Assembly (NCBI GenBank): GCA_017633615.1
Contig: JAGBPB010000018.1
Span: 1 to 13,653 of the forward strand
Direction of reading: 5' to 3'
Source: Bacteroidaceae bacterium
GTDB taxonomy: Bacteria; Bacteroidota; Bacteroidia; Bacteroidales; Bacteroidaceae
Length of the DNA stretch: 13,653 nt
Positions 1 to 7,291 of the stretch are shown one piece after another; positions within the stretch are counted from its first letter, which is position 1, and every line of letters starts with the position of its first letter. The translations under genes were made by a program, and so were the position numbers. The notes under the pieces are model-generated. The model ran no database searches. It worked only from the letters and a program-made list of their open reading frames with translations, and was not told where the DNA came from.

Positions 1-36
1 ATTGTCTAACTTTATCTTAGTTTCAAAATTTAACTA

Positions 37-1830
37 ATGGAAGATTTAAAGAATGTAGCTCCCCTTCAGGAATTTGACTGGGATGCTTTTGAAAACGGAA
101 GTGCCGCAGCAGGCATGTCAAAAGAGCAGCTCGAGCAGGCTTATGACACTACTCTCAACAAGGTAGCTGACAACGAGGTTGTCAACGGTACTGTCACAGC
201 CATCAACAAGCGCGAGGTTATCGTAAACATCGGATACAAGTCCGATGGTATCATCCCCATCAGCGAGTTCCGCTACAACCCCGACCTCAAGGTAGGTGAC
301 GAGGTAGAAGTTTACATTGAGAACACAGAGGACAAGAAGGGTCAGCTGCTTCTGTCACATAAGAAAGCCCGCGAGTCACGCTCATGGGATCGCGTGAACG
401 AGGCTCTCGATTCACAGGAGATTGTAAAGGGTTACATCAAGTGCCGCACAAAGGGTGGTATGATTGTCGATGTATTCGGCATCGAGGCCTTCCTGCCCGG
501 CTCACAGATTGATGTTAAGCCCATCCGCGACTACGATGTATTCGTTGGCAAGACCATGGAGTTCAAGGTTATCAAGATCAACCAGGAATACCGTAACGTA
601 GTTGTTTCACATAAGGCTCTTATTGAAGAGGAGCTTGAGCAGCAGAAGAAAGACATCATCAGCAAGCTCGAGAAGGGTCAGGTACTTGAGGGTACCGTTA
701 AGAACATCACCTCTTACGGTGTATTCATTGACCTGGGCGGTGTTGACGGTCTTATCCACATCACAGACCTCAGCTGGGGCCGCGTAAGCGATCCTAAGGA
801 GATCGTTGAGCTTGACCAGAAGATCAACGTCGTTATTCTTGACTTTGATGATGAGAAGAAGCGCATTGCTCTGGGTCTCAAGCAGCTCACTCCGCACCCA
901 TGGGATTCACTTGACGCAAACCTCAAGGTTGGCGACGTTGTCAAGGGCAAGGTTGTCGTTATGGCCGATTACGGCGCATTCATCGAGATTGCTCCGGGCG
1001 TAGAGGGTCTGATCCACGTATCAGAGATGTCATGGAGCCAACACCTGCGTTCAGCTCAGGACTTCATCAAGGTTGGCGACGAGGTTGAGGCTGTTATCCT
1101 GACACTTGACCGCGCAGAGCGCAAGATGTCTCTGGGTATCAAGCAGCTCAAGCAGGATCCTTGGGAGAATATCGAGGAGAAGTATCCTATCGGTTCAAAG
1201 CACACCGCTACCGTTCGCAACTTCACCAACTTCGGTATCTTTGTTGAAATTGAGGAGGGTGTTGACGGTCTGATCCACATCAGTGATCTGAGCTGGACCA
1301 AGAAGGTTAAGCATCCGTCAGAATTCACCACCATCGGTGCTCCTATTGAAGTTGTAGTTCTTGAGATAGACAAGGAGAACCGTCGTCTCAGCCTTGGTCA
1401 CAAGCAGCTTGAGGAGAATCCTTGGGATGCATATGAGTCAATCTACACCGTTGATTCTATCCACGAGGGTAAGATCACCGAGATGATGGACAAGGGCGCA
1501 GTTATCTCACTCGCAGAGGGTGTTGAGGGCTTCGCTACTCCCAAGCACCTTGTTAAGGAGGACGGCTCACAGGCTCAGCAGGGTGAGACTCTCCAGTTCA
1601 AGGTAATTGAATTCAACAAGGATTCAAAGAGAATCATCCTTTCACACAGCCGTATCTTTGAGGATATCGCCAAGGCAGAGGCTAAGGCTGAGAAGAAGGC
1701 TGCACGTAAGGCCAGCGCCAAGAAGGAGAAGGAGGAGCCGGTTATCCAGAACCAGGCCGCTTCTACCACTCTCGGTGACATTGACGCTCTTGCAGCTCTC
1801 AAGGAGCAGCTTGAAGGCGGTAACAAGTAA
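37..1830 (+). CDS. rpsA: 30S ribosomal protein S1
   Basis: The 597-residue product contains six S1 (OB-fold) RNA-binding repeats, at about residues 46-111, 129-195, 212-285, 299-370, 386-456 and 472-540. Repeats 3 to 5 are the most regular, with recurring GVDGLIHISDLSW-type signatures and a PW..(D/E) motif at each repeat boundary. The first two repeats diverge, as in known S1 proteins, where they bind the ribosome, while the later ones bind mRNA. The last 55 residues are a Lys/Ala/Glu-rich tail. S1 brings mRNA to the 30S subunit, which matters in Bacteroidetes because Shine-Dalgarno sequences are rarely used. The ATG at 37 gives the N-terminus MEDLKN, typical of Bacteroidales S1, and only an AT-rich 36-nt leader is visible before the window edge. 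The length slightly exceeds the 557 residues of E. coli S1 because of the tail. A strong terminator follows, so the gene is probably transcribed separately from rnz. Confidence 0.98.
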   Translation: MEDLKNVAPLQEFDWDAFENGSAAAGMSKEQLEQAYDTTLNKVADNEVVNGTVTAINKREVIVNIGYKSDGIIPISEFRYNPDLKVGDEVEVYIENTEDKKGQLLLSHKKARESRSWDRVNEALDSQEIVKGYIKCRTKGGMIVDVFGIEAFLPGSQIDVKPIRDYDVFVGKTMEFKVIKINQEYRNVVVSHKALIEEELEQQKKDIISKLEKGQVLEGTVKNITSYGVFIDLGGVDGLIHITDLSWGRVSDPKEIVELDQKINVVILDFDDEKKRIALGLKQLTPHPWDSLDANLKVGDVVKGKVVVMADYGAFIEIAPGVEGLIHVSEMSWSQHLRSAQDFIKVGDEVEAVILTLDRAERKMSLGIKQLKQDPWENIEEKYPIGSKHTATVRNFTNFGIFVEIEEGVDGLIHISDLSWTKKVKHPSEFTTIGAPIEVVVLEIDKENRRLSLGHKQLEENPWDAYESIYTVDSIHEGKITEMMDKGAVISLAEGVEGFATPKHLVKEDGSQAQQGETLQFKVIEFNKDSKRIILSHSRIFEDIAKAEAKAEKKAARKASAKKEKEEPVIQNQAASTTLGDIDALAALKEQLEGGNK

Positions 1831-1853
1831 TTCCCGTAATTACAATATTTAAT

Positions 1854-1884
1854 AAAAGGACCGCGCGCATGTGCGGTCCTTTTT
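1854..1884 (+). terminator. Rho-independent terminator of rpsA
   Basis: Perfect 11-bp stem: AAAAGGACCGC (1854-1864) pairs with GCGGTCCTTTT (1873-1883) around an 8-nt loop that could close further through a C-G pair and a G-U pair. The T-run 1880-1884 follows the GC-rich core. It lies 23 nt after the rpsA stop and 20 nt before the rnz start, so it should insulate rnz from the highly expressed S1 transcript. Confidence 0.93.
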
Positions 1885-1903
1885 GTATTTTTGAAGCGCT
1901 GAT

Positions 1904-2818
1904 ATGGAAAAGTTTGAAGTCACCATACTGGGTTGCGGTTCAGCAACTCCCAGCCCCAAGCATTACACATCATCACAGGTTGTTGAAGTTCGCGGCAAGC
2001 TGTTCATGGTGGATTGCGGTGAGGGTACGCAGATTCAGCTGCGCCGCTCACGTGTGGCATTTGCACGCATAAACCATATCTTCATTTCCCATCTGCATGG
2101 TGACCACTGTTTCGGGCTGTTGGGTATGGTCTCATCATTCGGACTGCTGGGCCGCACCGCCCCCATGTTCATACACGCTCCGCAGGAACTTGGCCCCATG
2201 CTTGAACAGGAGCTTGCCTTTTACTGCCGCGACCTGGAGTTCCAGGTAGAGTTCCAAGGGTTTGATCCGGGCAAGACAAGCGTGGTCTATGATGACCGTT
2301 CACTCACAGTGACTGCATTCCCGCTTCGCCACCGCGTACCCTGCGCCGGATTCCTGTTCCAGGAGAAGACCACATCTGACCATCTGGACCGTGCATCTGC
2401 CGATTACTACGGAGTACCCCAATGGGATTATAACCGCATAAAGGATGGAGGTGATTTCACCACTCAGGACGGCACAGTTATTCCGCATGATAGACTGACC
2501 AAGCCGGCTGATCCCGGCCGCAGTTATGCATATTGCTGTGATACGGCTTACAACCCTTCAATGATACCGCTCATAAAAGGAGCAAACCTCATTTATCACG
2601 ACTGCACCTACTCCGCTGAGGATGCAGACCGTGCTAAGAAGCATTTCCACAGTACCACCGTTGACGCGGCAAAAACTGCAGTTGAGGCTGGCGCAGACAA
2701 GCTCATCTTAGGACATTTCTCTGCCCGTTACCCGGATGAAAGCATACTGCTCAATGAAGCAGCCGCCATATTCCCAAGCACAGTGTTGGCCAAAGAAAAC
2801 CTCACTGTAAGCATCTGA
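1904..2818 (+). CDS. rnz: Ribonuclease Z (tRNA 3' processing endonuclease)
   Basis: This 304-residue metallo-beta-lactamase-fold protein is the length of the short bacterial RNase Z (E. coli form about 305). RNase Z cuts precursor tRNAs just after the discriminator base so that CCA can be added. Visible motifs are the N-terminal GCGSATPSPKHYTSS segment (residues 10-24), VDCGEGTQIQ (37-45), and the zinc motif HLHGDH (H63, H65, D67, H68). The remaining expected ligands are H143 in RHRVPC, D213 in CCDTAYN and H271 in LGHFSARY. HFHST (247-251) matches the catalytic His loop of RNase Z rather than other lactamase-fold hydrolases. The residues and length match RNase Z far better than arylsulfatase or RNase J. 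The ATG at 1904 is chosen because MEKFEVTILGCG is the usual start of the family. Only 7 bp separate its stop from the sigma-factor gene, so the two are probably co-transcribed. Confidence 0.95.
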   Translation: MEKFEVTILGCGSATPSPKHYTSSQVVEVRGKLFMVDCGEGTQIQLRRSRVAFARINHIFISHLHGDHCFGLLGMVSSFGLLGRTAPMFIHAPQELGPMLEQELAFYCRDLEFQVEFQGFDPGKTSVVYDDRSLTVTAFPLRHRVPCAGFLFQEKTTSDHLDRASADYYGVPQWDYNRIKDGGDFTTQDGTVIPHDRLTKPADPGRSYAYCCDTAYNPSMIPLIKGANLIYHDCTYSAEDADRAKKHFHSTTVDAAKTAVEAGADKLILGHFSARYPDESILLNEAAAIFPSTVLAKENLTVSI

Positions 2819-2825
2819 CAAGACT

Positions 2826-3389
2826 ATGGCAATGATGGCGTATGATGAACGTAGGATTCTGGAGATGCTCCGTGAAGATGAGATCTCCCGCCGTCGTGCA
2901 TTTGAGTCAATAGTTAACAATTTCAGTGAACAGCTTTACTGGCAGATACGTCATATGGTGCTGTCACATGATGACGCCAATGACATTCTCCAGAACACAT
3001 TCATAAAGGCCTGGACCAACATAGACTCCTTTATGGGTTATTCACGTATATCCACATGGCTGTACCGCATAGCTGTAAACGAGACGCTCACCTTCCTTAA
3101 TAAGCAGAGAACCACCATCCCCATTGAGACCGATGATGAAGGTGAGCTCAGCATAGCTGACCAGCTGGAGAGTGACCCCTACTTTGACGGTGAGCTGACC
3201 GAGCGCCAGCTGCAGGAAGCTATAGCCACCCTGCCGGACAAACAGCGTATGGTATTCAACATGAAGTATTTCAATGAGATGAAATATGAAGAGATATCTG
3301 AGGTGCTTGGTACCAGCGTGGGAGCGCTCAAGGCATCTTTTCACATCGCTGTAAAGAAAATTGAAGATTATTTCAATAACATAGATTAA
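2826..3389 (+). CDS. ECF-type RNA polymerase sigma factor
   Basis: The 187-residue protein has the two-domain layout of group 4 (extracytoplasmic function) sigma factors. Region 2 spans about residues 28-95, with the core-binding and -10-recognition signature DDANDILQNTFIKAW (49-63) and FMGYSRISTWLYRIAVNE (69-86). An acidic linker (about 98-123) leads to region 4 at about 125-180, with LPDKQRMVFNMKYF and the helix-turn-helix YEEISEVLGTSVGALKASFH. Such factors redirect RNA polymerase to a small regulon when an anti-sigma partner releases them. The start could be 2826 or the next Met codons at 2832 and 2835; MAYDERR (2835) is an equally good N-terminus. It sits between rnz (7 bp upstream) and a small membrane protein that is its likely anti-sigma partner, followed by a Spy-like secreted protein. 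The target promoter cannot be read from this window. Confidence 0.95.
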   Translation: MAMMAYDERRILEMLREDEISRRRAFESIVNNFSEQLYWQIRHMVLSHDDANDILQNTFIKAWTNIDSFMGYSRISTWLYRIAVNETLTFLNKQRTTIPIETDDEGELSIADQLESDPYFDGELTERQLQEAIATLPDKQRMVFNMKYFNEMKYEEISEVLGTSVGALKASFHIAVKKIEDYFNNID

Positions 3390-3421
3390 ACCATTTCACT
3401 GTAAACCAGTCATAACAACGG

Positions 3422-3793
3422 ATGGAAAAAGAAAGAAAATACAAATTTGATGAGCGTGAGCCACGCAGACCGTTCACCGTTCCGGAAGGTTACTTTGATA
3501 ACCTTACGCAGAACATCATGGCCGCGCTTCCGGAGCAAGAGCCGGTCTATTCCACCAAGATTACCGTGACTCCTTGGATGCGCATAAGACCTTACCTTTA
3601 TGCAGCAGCCGCTTTTGCCGGCATATTTTTCTGCATCAAGGCTGCCGTAGATTTCTCTTCACGCAACAATGTTGAGGTTGCACAGACAGAAGAGACCACC
3701 ATCTACTCTGATGAGTACATTGATTCATTCCTGGAAACAGCAATGATCAGTGACTACACCCTCTATTACACATTGGTTGAATCAGGTAATTGA
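3422..3793 (+). CDS. Small single-pass membrane protein, putative anti-sigma factor
   Basis: A 123-residue protein with a charged N-terminal segment (residues 1-40), a single hydrophobic helix at about 58-76 (YLYAAAAFAGIFFCIKAAV) and a 45-residue acidic tail expected in the periplasm. The segment PFTVPEGYFDNL (17-28) is of a kind often seen in Bacteroidetes proteins encoded after sigma factors, where I would expect sigma binding. It is too short to carry a full zinc-binding anti-sigma domain, and no HxxxCxxC motif is present. Its position 32 bp after an ECF sigma gene and 7 bp before the Spy-like gene supports an anti-sigma role, but that is inference from context and topology. Family identity is not otherwise recognised. 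Confidence 0.8.
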   Translation: MEKERKYKFDEREPRRPFTVPEGYFDNLTQNIMAALPEQEPVYSTKITVTPWMRIRPYLYAAAAFAGIFFCIKAAVDFSSRNNVEVAQTEETTIYSDEYIDSFLETAMISDYTLYYTLVESGN

Positions 3794-3800
3794 TCTGCAT

Positions 3801-4400
3801 ATGAAACATATCCTCACAATTATATGCCTTATGCTGACTCTGTCTGTTTCAGCACAGAATCAGCAGCCCAATATGCAGCGTCCAAACGCTCCACAGCGTC
3901 AAGGCTGGGGACAGCGTCAGAACAGGCAGCAGAATCAGCCCACACCCAATCGCAGCGGACAGTTCTCACCCGCTGAATATGCCAAGCAGCAGCAGGAGTT
4001 CTTTACCAAGAACGCAGAACTAACACCGGCTGAGGCCGAAGCCTTCTTCCCCGTATATAACGAGTTACAGCAGAAAAAACGTGAACTCAACCGTGAGATG
4101 CGCAGGATAATGCGCCAAGAGCCCGGCACACAGGTTTCAGAGGAGCAAAGCCTTAAAGCTATTGATGCTCAGGCTGATGTCAACATCAAAATAGCAGAGC
4201 TTGAAAAAGAGTACCTGCAGAAATTCAAGCAGATACTCCCTGCCTCCAAGATATTAAAGGTGCAGAACGCTGAAGAACAGTTCAACAGCCAGATCCTGAA
4301 AGATATCCAACAGTCACGCGGACATCAGTTCCAGCAGGGAGCACAGAGACCGCAGCAACCACAGTTCAATCCTTCACGACAAGGACAAGATAAACAATAA
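3801..4400 (+). CDS. Secreted Q-rich Spy/CpxP-like periplasmic protein
   Basis: The 199-residue product begins with a clear signal peptide (MKHILTIICLMLTLSVSA), cleavable after Ala18 so that the mature chain starts with Gln, a common Bacteroidetes arrangement. Residues 20-56 are a Gln/Asn/Pro/Arg-rich disordered stretch. Residues 57-170 are predicted helical and rich in Glu/Lys/Gln, with LTPAEAEAFFPVYNEL (74-89) followed by long charged helices. That pattern resembles the LTxxQ-type helical hairpins of Spy/CpxP/CnrX proteins, though the exact LTxxQ signature is absent. The C-terminus (171-199) is again Q/P-rich. The ATG at 3801 is preferred over a GTG at 3750, which would overlap the previous gene and place 17 polar residues before the signal peptide. 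A role as periplasmic chaperone or stress sensor for the upstream sigma/anti-sigma pair is inferred. A terminator follows. Confidence 0.85.
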   Translation: MKHILTIICLMLTLSVSAQNQQPNMQRPNAPQRQGWGQRQNRQQNQPTPNRSGQFSPAEYAKQQQEFFTKNAELTPAEAEAFFPVYNELQQKKRELNREMRRIMRQEPGTQVSEEQSLKAIDAQADVNIKIAELEKEYLQKFKQILPASKILKVQNAEEQFNSQILKDIQQSRGHQFQQGAQRPQQPQFNPSRQGQDKQ

Positions 4401-4423
4401 AGACTTCACGAGTCAATTACATG

Positions 4424-4459
4424 AAAAAAGGAGTGAGCCTCAACTCACTCCTTTTTTTT
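4424..4459. terminator. Bidirectional terminator between the sigma cluster and nrdDG
   Basis: Perfect 14-bp inverted repeat: AAAAAAGGAGTGAG (4424-4437) and CTCACTCCTTTTTT (4444-4457), with a 6-nt loop. A T-run of 8 follows on the plus strand and an A-run of 6 serves the minus strand, so it can end transcripts from both sides. The nrdG stop codon (TGA, complement of 4445-4447) lies inside the stem, and the last nrdG codons (KKKE) are encoded by the stem and A-tract. Confidence 0.95.
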
Positions 4460-4906
4460 CGTAAAGACATTCGTGATGTCCGTCATCTCACCATTCTCAA
4501 CCCTGTACATCCGCTGGTTGGTATCCGGACTGGTAAGAGGCCCCTTGCTTTCAATGTAAGGCCCCACCTTAACAAAATCCAACGCTCCTGTGTCAAAGCA
4601 TTCCGGGAGTTCCTGACGGCCTGAATACCATGCTGTCTTGAGACCTTCCTTGTGTACCAGCCTGGCCAGCCTCATCACCTCATCCGGCTCACGGTCGCCA
4701 CCCATAAAGCATACGCAGGTAACATCCCTTCCGTAACGCTCAAGCAAGCCGTACAGCATCTCATCATCAAGCGGATAACCTATATCCTCCTGCAACTGCG
4801 GGCTGTGGCATCCATGACAGCAATTAGGACACTGGGAGAGGTTAAGCGATAGCGTAACCTCTCCCGGTACATCCTGAAATACTATATCGTATGAAGCAAT
4901 CTTCAC
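4445..4906 (-). CDS. nrdG: Anaerobic ribonucleotide reductase activating protein (radical SAM)
   Basis: The 153-residue radical-SAM enzyme carries the cluster motif C26-x3-C30-x2-C33 (CPNCCHGC) at the same positions as E. coli NrdG, plus an extra Cys29. It binds a [4Fe-4S] cluster, cleaves S-adenosylmethionine and puts the glycyl radical on NrdD. FMGGDREPDEV (68-78) is the conserved SAM-contact region, and KVGPYIESKGPL (113-124) is typical of NrdG. The reading frame opens with GTG at 4906, sharing the bases GTGA with the nrdD stop, so translation is probably coupled to nrdD. I see no other plausible start upstream. The C-terminus is dictated by the overlapping terminator. Confidence 0.96.
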   Translation of the reverse strand: MKIASYDIVFQDVPGEVTLSLNLSQCPNCCHGCHSPQLQEDIGYPLDDEMLYGLLERYGRDVTCVCFMGGDREPDEVMRLARLVHKEGLKTAWYSGRQELPECFDTGALDFVKVGPYIESKGPLTSPDTNQRMYRVENGEMTDITNVFTKKKE

Positions 4907-7002
4907 CCTACAAGTTCAGATTTTACCTTAGCGTAATAACGCTTGGAAGCCTCTACCTGACGGGCTGCTGAGAAGTTGCTCACGCGCTTCATATAACCAA
5001 TGATACGTGTCAGATAATCCACATTGGTTGAATGGCAGTGCGGGCACTCCTTAAGATAACGTTTGTCAATTGTTCCGCACTCGTTGCAGATGGTGTTAGG
5101 AATGTTGAACGTGAAGTAGTTGCAACCCTCCTGAGCTGCCACTCTGAGCAACTGGCGATACTGAGCCTTTGACAGATGCTCCTCAAGGTTGCAGTGCAGA
5201 GCCGAGCCACCGGTCAGATGCTCAATATACTTGACACCGTGCAGGCGGAAGCGGTCTATGACATTCAAAGTAGTATCCTCAACCTTGTAGAAGTAGCTGT
5301 TGTAGCAGTCACGCGGAACGACATAACCATCCTCCTTATCCCACTTGGCGTTCTTGACACCTACGTTCTCAGCGGGAATCATTTCACAGTTGAACATAAC
5401 GCCCTTGGAACGGTACTGCTTGTTGAGCTTCTCAACTATACCCAGAACAGACTGTACATATTCTGTGTAACGGGGGTTGTCACTGATCTCAATGCCCAGG
5501 AACTCTGCAGACTCAACCAGACCGTTAACGCCGATTGTCAGATACTGACGGCCTATGTTGATGTAACCTGAATCAAACAGAGGCAGCATACCCTTGCTCT
5601 GAAGCTCCTTGAGGTTCTCGTTATAAGCCAGCTGAACCTTGTGCATCAGGTCAACAACCTCCTCTATATACTTCTGATAAGGAATACCCATACGTGAAGC
5701 ATACTGTACGCAACGGTTCAGGTTGATGGTAAGCACACTCTTGGAACCTGTACTTACGCCACCGGCACCAAGTGTATATGAGAACCCGTTATCAGTTATC
5801 TGGTTACGCAGACGGCAGCAGCTTGACAGAGAATCAGCATTGTCACTTACATAGGTAAAGAATGAGTGGCCCTCAGCATACATCTCGGCTGTAAAGTCAC
5901 CGTACTCCTTATCCTTAACATCACCGTTCTCGGTAAGCAGAGCCATGGTCTCAACAGGGAATGTGAGCACGCAGCGCAGACGCTCCTGGTTGAACCACTT
6001 CATGAAACGCTTCTGCAACCATGAGAGAGACTCCCAGTGAGGTTTCTCGCCATCGGGGAAACGGAACTCACCGAACAGTGACTCAAAGTAGTAGCGGTCA
6101 TAGTAGCTTATGTTCCAGAACACTGACTGGAAGTTACGTGCACCGGTAGGCTGGTTGATTGAGTAAACCACCTGCTGGAAATAGTCAGTGATGACTTTGT
6201 CTATAGAACGTTTCTTTATGCTCAGGTCAACAATCTCATCGGCACGCTTGTAGTAATCCTCACCGTACTCCTTCTCAATGAAATAGTTCATGTACATAAG
6301 GAACTCAGGAGTAGCACATGCGCCTGAAAGCATTGATGATACCATGAATACCATGTTGATGAAGCCGCCGCAGAAAGCCTTGAGATTGGTAGGCTGGGTA
6401 GCGTTACCGCCTATAGACTTGGTGCCACCGAGCAGCCACGGATACATGGTAATACTGGCGCAATAGTTAGCCAGGTTGGTCTCATCATTCTTATATATAA
6501 AGTGCTGGTGCAACAGGCTGATGTACTTGTCAGCAACTTCCTTGCCGAACATGGTACGTATACGGTCGCACAGCATACGACGGTTCAAACGGATAAAGCC
6601 CTTTTTAGGCAACTCACCGATAAGAGTTGCAATGTTCTTATTCTCAACATTAGCATTGGCATCGAACTTACTGCCCTCAGCAGCGTTCGCAGCCTGACAA
6701 TAACCCATAAGGAACTCCAGCTTGGATTTTGTCTCGCGGTCCTCAGCGTGACGGTTGCGGTACAGCATGTACGTCTTGGCAACCTGATAATAGCCCTCAG
6801 CCATCAGAGCCACCTCAACCTGGTTCTGGATCTCCTCGACACTGATGCCGCTCTGAATGTTCAGATGGCTCAAGATGCCGGTCATAACCTCCTCAGTAGC
6901 AAACGCTCCAGAGGCCAGGAATGATTTGGATATTGCGGCCTTAATCTTGTCTATGGTAAACACCTCGTGCTTACCATCACGTTTCACAATATATGTTTCC
7001 AT
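4903..7002 (-). CDS. nrdD: Anaerobic (class III) ribonucleoside-triphosphate reductase
   Basis: A 699-residue glycyl-radical enzyme that reduces ribonucleoside triphosphates to deoxy forms without oxygen. Residues 1-90 form an ATP-cone allosteric domain (VKRDGKHEVFTIDKIKAAI...). The catalytic barrel contains candidate active-site cysteines, including C181 (ANYCASI), C229 (SGACATPEF) and the CC pair at 395-396 (SSCCRLRN); which one carries the thiyl radical cannot be decided by eye. Near the C-terminus are a zinc site, C639-x2-C642 and C653-x2-C656, and the glycyl-radical loop TRIIGYM with Gly669. The length is close to the usual 700-720. The gene overlaps nrdG by 4 bp, and its own promoter element lies about 60 bp upstream. 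It is the main reason to call this organism an anaerobe. No aerobic ribonucleotide reductase appears in the window. Confidence 0.97.
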   Translation of the reverse strand: METYIVKRDGKHEVFTIDKIKAAISKSFLASGAFATEEVMTGILSHLNIQSGISVEEIQNQVEVALMAEGYYQVAKTYMLYRNRHAEDRETKSKLEFLMGYCQAANAAEGSKFDANANVENKNIATLIGELPKKGFIRLNRRMLCDRIRTMFGKEVADKYISLLHQHFIYKNDETNLANYCASITMYPWLLGGTKSIGGNATQPTNLKAFCGGFINMVFMVSSMLSGACATPEFLMYMNYFIEKEYGEDYYKRADEIVDLSIKKRSIDKVITDYFQQVVYSINQPTGARNFQSVFWNISYYDRYYFESLFGEFRFPDGEKPHWESLSWLQKRFMKWFNQERLRCVLTFPVETMALLTENGDVKDKEYGDFTAEMYAEGHSFFTYVSDNADSLSSCCRLRNQITDNGFSYTLGAGGVSTGSKSVLTINLNRCVQYASRMGIPYQKYIEEVVDLMHKVQLAYNENLKELQSKGMLPLFDSGYINIGRQYLTIGVNGLVESAEFLGIEISDNPRYTEYVQSVLGIVEKLNKQYRSKGVMFNCEMIPAENVGVKNAKWDKEDGYVVPRDCYNSYFYKVEDTTLNVIDRFRLHGVKYIEHLTGGSALHCNLEEHLSKAQYRQLLRVAAQEGCNYFTFNIPNTICNECGTIDKRYLKECPHCHSTNVDYLTRIIGYMKRVSNFSAARQVEASKRYYAKVKSELVG

Positions 7003-7060
7003 AAAAGAATAAAAGTAATCGTTTCAATAGTCCTTGCTAGCAGCAGGGTGACAACGCAGA

Positions 7061-7068
7061 CAAAGTTA
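7061..7068 (-). promoter_or_regulatory. Putative -7 promoter element for nrdDG
   Basis: On the minus strand the 8-mer TAACTTTG matches the Bacteroidetes -7 consensus TAnnTTTG exactly. It sits 58 bp upstream of the nrdD start, giving a leader of about 50 nt. No clear -33 TTTG lies 19-21 bp further upstream, and no palindrome resembling an NrdR box is present, so regulation cannot be read from sequence. Confidence 0.5.
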
Positions 7069-7196
7069 TAATAAAAACAATCACTTGATACGGTCTGTTG
7101 ATAACTTCGAAGCCCTTATTCCGAAGAAGTTTTCAACAGCCCCGACAGGATATATCAGAGAAGCGATTGTCACATTTTACCACATAAATCCGGAAC

Positions 7197-7257
7197 ACTT
7201 TTTGAGGTATCAGCATCTGGAACTACGCAAAACTCTGATACCGATACCTCAAAAAGT
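7197..7257. repeat. 15-bp perfect inverted repeat upstream of the NikR-family gene
   Basis: ACTTTTTGAGGTATC (7197-7211) is perfectly complementary to GATACCTCAAAAAGT (7243-7257), with a 31-nt spacer. The end of the spacer holds a second partner: CTGATACC (7235-7242) pairs with GGTATCAG (7206-7213), so the left arm has two alternative partners and GATACC occurs twice in tandem. The right arm abuts the putative nikR promoter. It could be an operator for autoregulation or a transcribed switchable hairpin. GTATCA/TGATAC recall E. coli NikR half-sites (GTATGA/TCATAC) but are spaced by 23 rather than 16 bp. Confidence 0.75.
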
Positions 7258-7279
7258 TCTGTGCATCAGAGAAAATTAT

Positions 7280-7287
7280 TATGTTTG
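7280..7287 (+). promoter_or_regulatory. Putative -7 promoter element for the NikR-family gene
   Basis: TATGTTTG matches TAnnTTTG. A one-mismatch -33 element (TCTG, 7258-7261) lies 18 bp upstream, next to the inverted repeat. The element ends only 4 bp before the ATG at 7292, so a transcript from it would be leaderless or nearly so. No other candidate of equal quality is visible upstream. Confidence 0.35.
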
Positions 7288-7291
7288 CAGT

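Noticed and set aside
1..36. AT-rich leader of rpsA examined for a promoter
   Set aside because: TATCTTAG is one mismatch from the -7 consensus but has no -33 partner within the available sequence, and the window edge prevents a decision.
1886..1893. TATTTTTG, a match to the TAnnTTTG promoter element before rnz
   Set aside because: It falls in the T-rich tail of the rpsA terminator, where such matches arise by chance, and no -33 element lies at the right spacing. rnz must have some promoter, but this one is not convincing.
3750..3800. Upstream GTG start for the Spy-like protein
   Set aside because: It would overlap the previous gene by 44 bp and put polar residues before a clear signal peptide that begins at the ATG at 3801.
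5176..5571. 131-codon plus-strand open frame antisense to nrdD
   Set aside because: Shadow of the conserved nrdD gene, with no recognisable domains or initiation signals.
6980..7000. AT-rich near-palindrome (ACATATATTGTG on the minus strand) resembling an NrdR box at the nrdD start
   Set aside because: The conserved C and G are one base too close compared with the NrdR consensus, and the bases encode the nrdD N-terminus.
7099..7107. TTGATAACT/TGTTGATAA segment resembling a DnaA box
   Set aside because: A single degenerate copy with no cluster of boxes or origin-type genes nearby.
7085..7291. 69-codon upstream extension of the NikR-family gene from a TTG codon
   Set aside because: The extension is not NikR-like, contains the inverted repeat and putative promoter, and the 133-residue form from 7292 matches the family length.
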